Source of the DNA: JBKPCD01 sp046727175
GTDB lineage: Bacteria; Acidobacteriota; Vicinamibacteria; Vicinamibacterales; 2-12-FULL-66-21
Length of the DNA: 19,633 bases
NCBI GenBank assembly: GCA_046727175.1
Contig: JBKPCD010000286.1
Span: forward strand, 1 to 19,633
Reading direction: 5' to 3'
Of the stretch, positions 14,165 to 19,633 are shown piece after piece. The position numbers and the translations under genes are program-made. The stretch's first letter is position 1. The number at the start of each line of letters is the position of its first letter. Below the pieces are notes generated by a model. It searched no databases and was not told where the DNA came from. It was given only the letters and a program-made list of their open reading frames with translations.

Positions 14165-16516
14165 ATGAACAGTTTCTTTCAAGACGTGCAGGTGGCTGTC
14201 CGACAGATTGGCCGGCAGCGCGCGTTCTCCACAATCGTCATCGTCACGGTCGCGCTGGGTGTTGGCGCGACCACGACGTTCTTCTCGATTCTCAATGCGT
14301 TCGTGTTCCGTCCGCTGCCGTATTCAGATCCCGCGCGACTGATCTCGGTGCACGCTGCGGATCCGGTCCGCGCGCGCAGGTCGGAACTGAGGTACGAAGC
14401 GTTCAGCGGGCTGTCACACAGCGTTTTGCTTCGCTCAGCCGTCGCGTATGCGTCCCGCGACTACAACGCCAGCGGAGCGGGAAGCGCCGTCCGCGCGACC
14501 GGCACCGAGGTGTCGGGGGATCTTTTCGGCCTTCTTGGCGCCTCGTTCGCCGTCGGCCGGCCGTTTCTGCCGGAAGACTTCCGCTCGACGACACCGGTGG
14601 CTGTGATCGGTCATGCATTCTGGGTGCGCCACTACGCCCGAGATCCATCGGCTGTCGGGAGCACGCTCGTGCTCGACGGACGCGGCTATCAAATCGTCGG
14701 CGTCGCGCCGGAGACGTTCGCCTTTCCACACGACACGGACATCTGGCTGCCGTTTGCTTTGGCATCTGGTTCCCTCGCGGGGCGCCGCGTCGAGGTCGTT
14801 GCAAGGCTCCAGGACGGCGTGACGGTCGAGCAGGCGAACGCGGCGATGGCGGGGATGTCGGTCGACGCTGGACCTGCGAACGATCCGCGACATGCGGAGT
14901 GGCGTATCGGGTGCGCCGCGCTTCGCGACTCGATGACGTCCTCGAAACATCGAAATGTCATCGGCGCGCTCTTGACGGCGACATTCGTCGTTCTGCTGAT
15001 CGCCTGCGGGAATCTCGCCGGGCTGCTGCTGGCGCACCTGAGCGGCCGCCGGCACGAAATCGCGGTGCGTGCGGCGCTCGGCGCGCGCAAGAGCCGGATC
15101 GTTGCGCTGCTGCTGATCGAAAGCCTGGTGCTGGCAATCGCGGGCGGTGCCTGCGGAACGCTCCTCGCGCAGTGGGGCATCGACGTATTTGGAGCGACGC
15201 TCGGAAAGCCAGATGGCATGGGATGGCTCAACTACCGCATCGACGGACGGGTCCTCCTGTTTGCGCTCCTCGCCTCGTCCGTCACGGCCGTCCTCTTCGG
15301 GCTTGCGCCGGCGATCGGCGCAACGCGCGTGGACCTGCGCTCTGTTCTCCAGGAGGATGAGCGAGCGGTGGGCGGCGCCCCACGCGGTCAACGATTGCGC
15401 GTCGCTCTTGTCGCGGCGCAGGTCGCGGTGTCGCTCGGACTCATTGCGGCCGCTTCGTCCGTCGTCGCCAGCTCGCTGGGTCTCGGCAGCTACGATCCCG
15501 GGTTCGATCGTCAAGGACTCGCCGTTCTGCATTTGATCCTGGCGGGGTCTGCTTACGACAGTGCGTCCGCACGGATGGCGTTCGTGCGGAGCGCCCTCGA
15601 GCGCCTCGGCTCTTTACCCGGAGTAAGCGCCGCGACTGCAGCGAGTCACGTGCCGCTGGCGGACCGCGACGTGCCGTATTCAGACGTCTTCTTCGAGGGC
15701 TCTGACGCGAACGCTCCACGCGTGTCGGCCAGCCTGCGGTTCGTAGCAGGCAGCTACGTACGGACGTTGGGCATACCAATCCGAAACGGCCGGACATTCT
15801 CGGATGCAGAGGCCCTGGATCCCCGCACGCCGATGGTGCTGGTCAACGAGACACTGGCGCGACGGCTCTGGCCCGCTGCGGATCCGATTGGCCGACGGCT
15901 GCGATTGTCGGGATCCCCGACTGCCGACGTCTGGTTCACCGTGGTGGGTGTCGTCGGCGACGTGTGGGTGCGGAATCCCGGCGACTCGGGCAGCCAGATC
16001 TCCCTGCCGCTGGCGCACTCGCGTGACATCAGTGTCGTGATGCGGGCCGCGCACGATCCGGGAGCGCTTCTGTCGCCCGCCCGGCGCGCGATCGCGACGA
16101 TCAACGGCGGACTCCCTGTCACGACGCGCACGATGGACGACGTTTTTGCGTGGTATGCAGGCGATCGGCGGTTGCAAGGATTCGTAGTTGGTTCACTGGG
16201 GCTGGTCGCGTTGCTGCTGGCGACGCTCGGAGTCTTCGCCGTCATGGCGCTCCTGGTGGCGCAGCAGCGTCGAGAGATCGCGATACGCCTCGTCCTTGGA
16301 TCGTCGACCGATGCCGTTCGCCGCCTGGTCCTCGGCCGCGGACTGCGCGTGGCGCTCGGAGGCATCGGCGTCGGATTAATCTTGGCGTTCGCGATGTCCT
16401 CTCGTCGATCTTTTATGGCGTGCGGCCGGTCGACTTGCGCACCGTGGCGGGATCCGCTGCGGTTCTGGCCGTCAGCGCGCTCTTCGCTTCGTGGTGGCCG
16501 GCCCGGCGCGCGATGA
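14165..16516 (+). CDS. ADOP-type MacB/FtsX permease, C-terminus out of frame
   Basis: 783 residues as read. It has the organisation of acidobacterial duplicated orphan permeases: TM1 (about 21-48), a MacB periplasmic core domain (about 50-255), three TMs (about 264-292, 312-338, 362-385), then the second half beginning with a TM at about 412-438, another periplasmic core (PMVLVNETLARRLWPAADPIGRRLRL) and a final FtsX block starting near VVGSLGLVALLLATLGVFAVMA. No ATPase gene is adjacent, hence orphan; partner ATPase and substrate are unknown. Around 16397-16399 the frame leaves the family sequence: after GVGLILAFAM it gives Arg/Ser/Pro-rich residues, while the correct last helix and tail lie one frame over, ending at 16548. 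The last transmembrane segment is therefore lost unless this is a base error. The start is ATG at 14165 with a weak GAAAG upstream. Confidence 0.87.
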   Translation: MNSFFQDVQVAVRQIGRQRAFSTIVIVTVALGVGATTTFFSILNAFVFRPLPYSDPARLISVHAADPVRARRSELRYEAFSGLSHSVLLRSAVAYASRDYNASGAGSAVRATGTEVSGDLFGLLGASFAVGRPFLPEDFRSTTPVAVIGHAFWVRHYARDPSAVGSTLVLDGRGYQIVGVAPETFAFPHDTDIWLPFALASGSLAGRRVEVVARLQDGVTVEQANAAMAGMSVDAGPANDPRHAEWRIGCAALRDSMTSSKHRNVIGALLTATFVVLLIACGNLAGLLLAHLSGRRHEIAVRAALGARKSRIVALLLIESLVLAIAGGACGTLLAQWGIDVFGATLGKPDGMGWLNYRIDGRVLLFALLASSVTAVLFGLAPAIGATRVDLRSVLQEDERAVGGAPRGQRLRVALVAAQVAVSLGLIAAASSVVASSLGLGSYDPGFDRQGLAVLHLILAGSAYDSASARMAFVRSALERLGSLPGVSAATAASHVPLADRDVPYSDVFFEGSDANAPRVSASLRFVAGSYVRTLGIPIRNGRTFSDAEALDPRTPMVLVNETLARRLWPAADPIGRRLRLSGSPTADVWFTVVGVVGDVWVRNPGDSGSQISLPLAHSRDISVVMRAAHDPGALLSPARRAIATINGGLPVTTRTMDDVFAWYAGDRRLQGFVVGSLGLVALLLATLGVFAVMALLVAQQRREIAIRLVLGSSTDAVRRLVLGRGLRVALGGIGVGLILAFAMSSRRSFMACGRSTCAPWRDPLRFWPSARSSLRGGRPGAR

Positions 16517-16548
16517 AAGTTGACCCGATGGCTGTACTACGGACCTAG
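16399..16548 (+). pseudogene. Out-of-frame C-terminal tail of the ADOP permease
   Basis: This frame encodes LSSIFYGVRPVDLRTVAG followed by a hydrophobic helix, then WWPARRAMKVDPMAVLRT and a TAG. The final ARRAxxVDPMxxLR motif is the standard end of MacB/FtsX-type permeases. It joins to the main frame if one base is added near 16398, so it is the displaced end of the preceding gene rather than a gene of its own. Confidence 0.8.
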
Positions 16549-16598
16549 TCCGAGAGTTCACTTGCGATGCGTGTGGGGCGTGGTCTTCAGACCGCGCT

Positions 16599-16789
16599 GG
16601 GCGGGCCTAAGTGCTGACTTTCATAATTACGGTGGCATTCGGCCGGCGATGCATCCCGCCTGGCGGGTTTGCTCGGCGATCAAATATTCCCGATATTCTG
16701 TCGCCTCGCGCCTTGCCAGGCGGGCGCCTCGCCACCCTCGGTCCGTCACCGTATTATGAAAGGCAGCACTAAGCTTAAAAGGCCCGCCC
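16599..16789. mobile_element. MITE-like 191-bp imperfect palindrome
   Basis: The ends are GGGCGGGCC (16599-16607) and its complement at 16781-16789. Inside them, TAAGTGCTGACTTTCATAAT on the left matches the complement of ATTATGAAAGGCAGCACTAA on the right with one mismatch, each followed by an ACGGTG / CACCGT match. The symmetry continues: CCCGCCTGGC pairs with GCCAGGCGGG, GGCGA with TCGCC, and AATAT with ATATT around a centre near 16690. The whole unit could fold into one long hairpin. It has no open reading frame of note. This is the structure of a MITE or a large palindromic repeat. No clear target-site duplication was found. It fills most of the gap between the permease and the hydrolase remnant. 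Confidence 0.6.
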
Positions 16790-16807
16790 CCTACATGTGA
16801 ACACAAC

Positions 16808-16827
16808 TGAATCGCGATGAATCGCGA
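16808..16827. repeat. Two tandem copies of TGAATCGCGA
   Basis: A 10-bp unit is repeated exactly twice between the palindromic element and the hydrolase remnant. It contains the palindrome TCGCGA. Two copies are too few to suggest a function. Confidence 0.5.
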
Positions 16828-16844
16828 GCTTAACTACCTAGAAG

Positions 16845-17272
16845 ACGCTCGCGCAGGTCGTCCGCGGATCCGGCGGAGTCGTCGCGCGGGTGTTGTCTCG
16901 CACGGATGCGATGCCCGGCACTTCGCCGCCCCGGCACGAAACTCTGGCCCGAGCTCGAGCCACACAATGATGACATCGTGGCGGTGAAGTCTGGCGCGAG
17001 CGCATTCTTTCCGGGCAAGTGCAATTTGAAGGAGCAGCTCGATCCGCGTGGCATCGACACCATTCTCATCGCGGGTGCCGTCACGAACATTTGCTGCGAG
17101 TTCTCGGCGCGACGCAGCGGAACTCGAGTACAAGGTGATCATGGTGTCTGGTGCGCTCTCGGGACAGGCGCACGGACTTCACGAAGCGTCGCTCGCGACC
17201 TTCTATCGCATCTTCGGCGACGTCCGGCCGAGCGGTGAAGTCGTGCGGCGGCTGCTCGGCGTGCGTCTGTAG
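16845..17272 (+). pseudogene. Cysteine hydrolase (isochorismatase family) remnant
   Basis: Pieces in three frames resemble one family. From 16845, TLAQVVRGSGGVVARVLSRTD looks like the helix and strand after the catalytic Asp. From about 16930, LWPELEPHNDDIVAVKSGASAFFPG carries the conserved Lys, and GIDTILIAGAVTNICCE carries the catalytic Cys. After a missing base near 17110, DAAELEYKVIMVSGAL and HEASLATFYRIFGDVRPSGEVV complete the C-terminus, stopping at 17270-17272. The N-terminal strand with the catalytic Asp is absent, and a loop of perhaps 30-40 residues seems missing between the first two pieces. The family hydrolyses C-N or ester-type bonds in small molecules. With Asp lost and at least two lesions, this copy is not functional. 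The palindromic element lies just upstream. Confidence 0.75.
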
Positions 17273-17327
17273 TTCTCGTGTACGGTCGACTCCAGACGGC
17301 TCGGCGGGTAACAAACCGGCAGCTACT

Positions 17328-18053
17328 TCAATCGTCCCGTCCTGTAGACCCATAGCTGAGTCGACCGAAGAACAGTCTGATCCCCTGCCACAGGAGGAGC
17401 ACCGAAACGACTCCACACGTGGCGCCCCAAAACCAGTACGGCAGAATCAGCGCATCAGCCATGACGGCGACATCCGACGGCGCCCTTCCGAGGCTGGTGA
17501 TGGCTGTCGAAGTGAACAGGTAGTCACTTCTGGCGAACACTGCCAATGCGAGTTGCACGGCAACAAGGATGACGACGATCTGCGACGCGCGCGGCACGCG
17601 TAGTGCGACGAACAAGAGCACCGAGCCGAGAAGCACCGTGAACACCACGCCGAACAGATTGCGGACCAGAAGCAGCGCGATGATGCACAGGGCGGTCCCA
17701 AGAACGACGAGTGACGTTCGCGCCCTCCGTTCCACGCGGCCCACCGCGAGCAGCAAGAAGGCCGCAAGTGCGGGCCCGAGGAGTCCCGCCGCCGCAACGG
17801 CTGCCGTGGCCACCCGGCCGAACGCGCCGCTCCACATCGCCGCACCGCTCGCATCCGGGTAGATGCGGAGCGCGTGGAAGTGTCCGCCGAGAATCGCGGC
17901 CGCCAAGCCGTGGCCCAACTCGTGAGTCAGCGTCGATATCAGAACGAGCGGCCACGCGATGGTACTTCCGAACGGCAACGCGTAGAGAAGAGTCGTGACG
18001 AGAACGCTGGCACCGAAGATGCGGCGCGCGCGCTCGCGTGGACCGATGCTCAT
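17328..18053 (-). CDS. M50-family integral membrane metallopeptidase
   Basis: 241 residues from the ATG at 18053. The frame stays open to 18656, but the upstream part crosses a repeat and the antisense of the next gene, so it is not coding. The protein has a basic N-terminus (MSIGPRERARR), a first hydrophobic segment (about 12-42) running into the zinc motif HELGH (His44, Glu45, His48), a Gly-rich HFHALRIYPDASGAAMW strand and several more hydrophobic helices (about 80-104, 112-150, 158-175, 198-228). This matches the short M50B-type peptidases, relatives of site-2 proteases, found in many soil bacteria; their substrates are generally unknown. A third metal ligand cannot be assigned with confidence. 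No PDZ or CBS domain is present. No strong ribosome-binding site is visible. Confidence 0.85.
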   Translation of the reverse strand: MSIGPRERARRIFGASVLVTTLLYALPFGSTIAWPLVLISTLTHELGHGLAAAILGGHFHALRIYPDASGAAMWSGAFGRVATAAVAAAGLLGPALAAFLLLAVGRVERRARTSLVVLGTALCIIALLLVRNLFGVVFTVLLGSVLLFVALRVPRASQIVVILVAVQLALAVFARSDYLFTSTAITSLGRAPSDVAVMADALILPYWFWGATCGVVSVLLLWQGIRLFFGRLSYGSTGRDD

Positions 18054-18140
18054 GACAGGGGGGCGATCGGCGCGCGATTGATGGCATGCACTCGGCGGAT
18101 TATAGGCCGGCAACGATCCCGCGCTGTCCGTTCCAGTGCG

Positions 18141-18233
18141 TAGAACCGGCTTCAAAACCTCCGTGGGCGCCGGCTTCAGCCGGCGCAGAGTCCGCCTGAA
18201 GGCGGACACTACAGGGTTTTGAAACCGGTTGTA
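18141..18233. repeat. Nested-hairpin (REP/BIME-like) repeat
   Basis: An outer inverted repeat, AACCGGCTTCAAAACC (18144-18159) against GGTTTTGAAACCGGTT (18215-18230), matches at 15 of 16 positions and extends weakly to 18141 and 18233. It encloses two perfect hairpins: GCGCCGGCT-tc-AGCCGGCGC (18167-18186) and GTCCGCCT-ga-AGGCGGAC (18190-18207). The three stems would form a cruciform or three-way junction. It lies between the divergent M50 and M55 genes, with no coding potential. The layout resembles REP/BIME elements, but copies elsewhere in the genome cannot be seen here. Confidence 0.7.
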
Positions 18234-18273
18234 GGCCGAGCGGCCACAGCCATCAGCTCTGACCCGGCGGTCG

Positions 18274-18279
18274 TAGAAT
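18274..18279 (+). promoter_or_regulatory. Candidate -10 box of the M55 peptidase gene, implying a leaderless or near-leaderless mRNA
   Basis: TAGAAT ends 6 nt before the ATG at 18286, the distance expected from a -10 box to the transcription start. No Shine-Dalgarno site lies between, which fits a leaderless transcript. A -35 hexamer was not identified. Confidence 0.35.
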
Positions 18280-18285
18280 GAGCAC

Positions 18286-19167
18286 ATGTTGCGCGCGTCA
18301 CTCGCTCTCATCCTGTCCGCCGTCATTGGCCTGACACTCAACAGCCAGCCGGCGAAGAAAGTTTTCATATCGGTCGACATGGAGGGGATCAGCGGTATCT
18401 CCGGGTCCGACCAGCTGTCCGCCACCGGCGCGGAGTACAACCGTTCGCGCAAGTTGATGGCCGATGACACCAACGCGGCGATTCGCGGTGCCCGTGCCGC
18501 CGGTGCGGCGCAGATCGTCGTCAACGATTCACACGGCAGCATGCGCAACCTCCGCCTCGAGGATCTCGAGTCCGGCGCCCACCTGATCAGCCACAGCTTC
18601 AAGCGATCCGGAATGATGGAAGGACTCGACGAATCGTTCGATGCGGCGATCTTCATCGGGTATCACGCCCAGGCCGGCAGCCCCAATGGCCTGTTTGCGC
18701 ACACGGGCAGTGGCGTCGTCGCCGACGTTCGCGTGAACGGTCGCTCGCTTGGCGAAGGCGGGCTCAACACGCTCGTCGCCGCCTGGTACGGTGTGCCCGT
18801 CGTGCTCGTGACCGGCGATGACGTGGCCGTGAAGCAGGTTGGCGCGGTCGCAACCGACGCCCGCACGGTGGCGGTGAAGCGTGCGATCAATCCGCGCGCG
18901 GTCGATCTTCGTCCACTCGAGGAGGTGCACCGCGAAATCGAAACGGCTTCGAAGGAAGCGGTCGCGCGCGCGCAGAGACACGCACCAAGGCGTGAGACCG
19001 CGTACAAAGTTGAAGTCCGGTTCCACGAGCCGTTCATCCCGGAAATCGCCGAGAGTATCCCTGGCATGCAGCGGATGGCGCCCGACACGATTGCCTTCGC
19101 GAGCGACTCGATGCCGCGCGCCTACACGCTGATCCGTCTTCTGTATCGCTATATCAATCCCGATTGA
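18286..19167 (+). CDS. M55-family D-aminopeptidase (DppA-like), secreted
   Basis: 293 residues. The N-terminus MLRASLALILSAVIGLTLNS is a signal peptide, so it acts outside the cytoplasm, unlike Bacillus DppA. The M55 zinc ligands align in order: Asp31 and Glu33 (SVDMEGISG), His83 (VNDSHGSMRN), His127 (FIGYHAQAG) and Glu157 (SLGEGGLN). A further His at 139 (LFAHTGSG) corresponds to the active-site His of DppA. The middle segment PVVLVTGDDVAVKQ is also family-typical. DppA forms a decamer with a central channel and removes N-terminal D-amino acids from short peptides, which suggests use of cell-wall-derived D-Ala peptides. It lies upstream of the FAD oxidoreductase gene with a 51-bp gap. Length and ends look complete. 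Confidence 0.92.
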   Translation: MLRASLALILSAVIGLTLNSQPAKKVFISVDMEGISGISGSDQLSATGAEYNRSRKLMADDTNAAIRGARAAGAAQIVVNDSHGSMRNLRLEDLESGAHLISHSFKRSGMMEGLDESFDAAIFIGYHAQAGSPNGLFAHTGSGVVADVRVNGRSLGEGGLNTLVAAWYGVPVVLVTGDDVAVKQVGAVATDARTVAVKRAINPRAVDLRPLEEVHREIETASKEAVARAQRHAPRRETAYKVEVRFHEPFIPEIAESIPGMQRMAPDTIAFASDSMPRAYTLIRLLYRYINPD

Positions 19168-19205
19168 ACGCCAGTCAGCGCCAGTGATGACGTAGAAAGT
19201 GCTCC

Positions 19206-19211
19206 AGGAGG
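19206..19211 (+). promoter_or_regulatory. Strong Shine-Dalgarno site of the FAD oxidoreductase gene
   Basis: AGGAGG lies 7 nt before the ATG at 19219. It is the best ribosome-binding site in the window and fixes the start, although a second ATG follows two codons later. Confidence 0.8.
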
Positions 19212-19218
19212 AGAACCA

Positions 19219-19633
19219 ATGACCATGGCCGCCGAAACCAGCGCAGTGTCCGCGGCCGAAACCGCGCACGAAAGGCGCGTGAGCGAAGTATGTGAGCGGA
19301 TTCGACAACGACCGCCGCACAAAATCGTCCGGATTAAGAAGCGCGGGGCCCATAACATTCACGCAAGTTCGGACAAATCGCAGGCGTATCTGATCGACGT
19401 CGAGGGATTTAATCAGATGCTGAACATTGACCCTGATGGTCTTACCGTCACGGCCGAATGCCATGTCACGATGCGTCAGCTTTGCGAGTACACGCTCCAA
19501 TATGGCCTGGTCCCGCGGGTCGTCCACGAATACCAGGATTTCACGGTCGGCGGGTTGTTCGCGGGGGAAGGAATTCAAACGTCGGCGCATAAGTACGGCG
19601 TTTTTTCCTCCACCGTCACCGAGATTGAAATTG
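19219..19633 (+). CDS. FAD-binding oxidoreductase, N-terminal part (runs off the window)
   Basis: 138 codons are visible. After a charged, Ala/Glu-rich N-terminus without a signal peptide, the sequence enters a PCMH-type FAD_binding_4 domain: KIVRIKKRGAHNIHASSDKS, then a strand YLIDVEGFNQMLNIDPDGL, then VTAECHVTMRQLCEYTLQYGL, and VHEYQDFTVGGLFAGEGIQT with KYGVFSSTVTEIEI. The order and spacing resemble DHCR24-like (delta-24 sterol reductase) and related FAD oxidoreductases rather than the glycolate or lactate oxidase subunits. The canonical flavin-linking His is not in the visible part, so the flavin is probably not covalently bound through it. The substrate is unknown. Codon use here seems slightly less GC-rich than in the preceding gene. 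Confidence 0.8.
   Translation, partial: MTMAAETSAVSAAETAHERRVSEVCERIRQRPPHKIVRIKKRGAHNIHASSDKSQAYLIDVEGFNQMLNIDPDGLTVTAECHVTMRQLCEYTLQYGLVPRVVHEYQDFTVGGLFAGEGIQTSAHKYGVFSSTVTEIEI

Noticed and set aside
14435..15532. Open minus-strand frame of 365 codons inside the permease gene.
   Set aside because: It is Arg/Asp-rich, has no domain or ribosome-binding site, and lies fully opposite a convincing gene.
16578..16597. Hairpin GCG-t-GGTCT-tc-AGACC-g-CGC after the permease stop, considered as an intrinsic terminator.
   Set aside because: No T-run follows the stem, so it does not meet the terminator pattern; the palindromic element follows immediately.
16830..17090. Minus-strand 86-codon frame over the hydrolase remnant.
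   Set aside because: The plus strand shows clear isochorismatase-family blocks here; the minus-strand product has no motif.
18054..18656. N-terminal extension of the M50 peptidase frame.
   Set aside because: It would translate the nested-hairpin repeat and the antisense of the M55 gene. The ATG at 18053 begins right before the first membrane helix.
18529..19590. Open minus-strand frame of 353 codons spanning the M55 and FAD oxidoreductase genes.
   Set aside because: It crosses two supported genes and an intergenic gap containing a perfect Shine-Dalgarno site for the opposite strand; the product is His/Arg-rich without motifs.

Overview
The window is about 60% GC and reads as a piece of an Acidobacteriota chromosome, most likely the Vicinamibacteria (subdivision 6) branch. 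This is inferred from gene content: an Oar-like TonB-dependent receptor with an N-terminal carboxypeptidase-regulatory domain, an orphan duplicated MacB/FtsX permease of the acidobacterial ADOP type, a PknB-type kinase with PD40 repeats, a secreted PmoA-like (DUF6807) protein and a secreted DinB-like protein. No rRNA, tRNA or CRISPR was seen.

Layout. 1-140: the 3' end of an IS630-family element. 137-1261 (-) and 1401-4316 (+): a divergent pair, a secreted parallel beta-helix protein and an outer-membrane TonB receptor. 4320-5601 (-): a wrecked Ser/Thr kinase gene that has lost the second half of its kinase domain. 5706-6761 (-) and 6894-8518 (+): a secreted PmoA-like protein divergent from a two-gene unit of a Tat-exported intradiol dioxygenase and a secreted WD40/beta-propeller protein, joined by a GTGA stop/start overlap. 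8617-13368 (+): a tight four-gene phosphorelay operon (PAS-GAF-PAS-PAS histidine kinase, Rcp1-like receiver, REC-REC-histidine kinase, single receiver) with no DNA-binding or enzymatic output domain. 13387-13980 (-): DinB-like protein. 14165-16548 (+): ADOP permease with a displaced C-terminus. 16599-16789: a roughly 190-bp imperfect palindrome that looks like a MITE. 16845-17272 (+): a decayed cysteine hydrolase. 17328-18053 (-): a small M50 membrane metallopeptidase. 18141-18233: a compact nested-hairpin repeat. 18286-19167 (+): M55 D-aminopeptidase. 19219-end (+): start of an FAD-binding oxidoreductase.

Two themes stand out. The signalling operon looks like a self-contained cytoplasmic phosphorelay whose output must be another protein or a gene elsewhere. 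The mobile and palindromic elements (IS630 end, MITE-like palindrome, nested-hairpin repeat) lie close to damaged genes. At least four genes carry apparent one-base deletions; these may be real decay or base errors in a draft assembly, and the sequence alone cannot separate the two. The internal deletion in the kinase gene cannot be explained by a single-base error.
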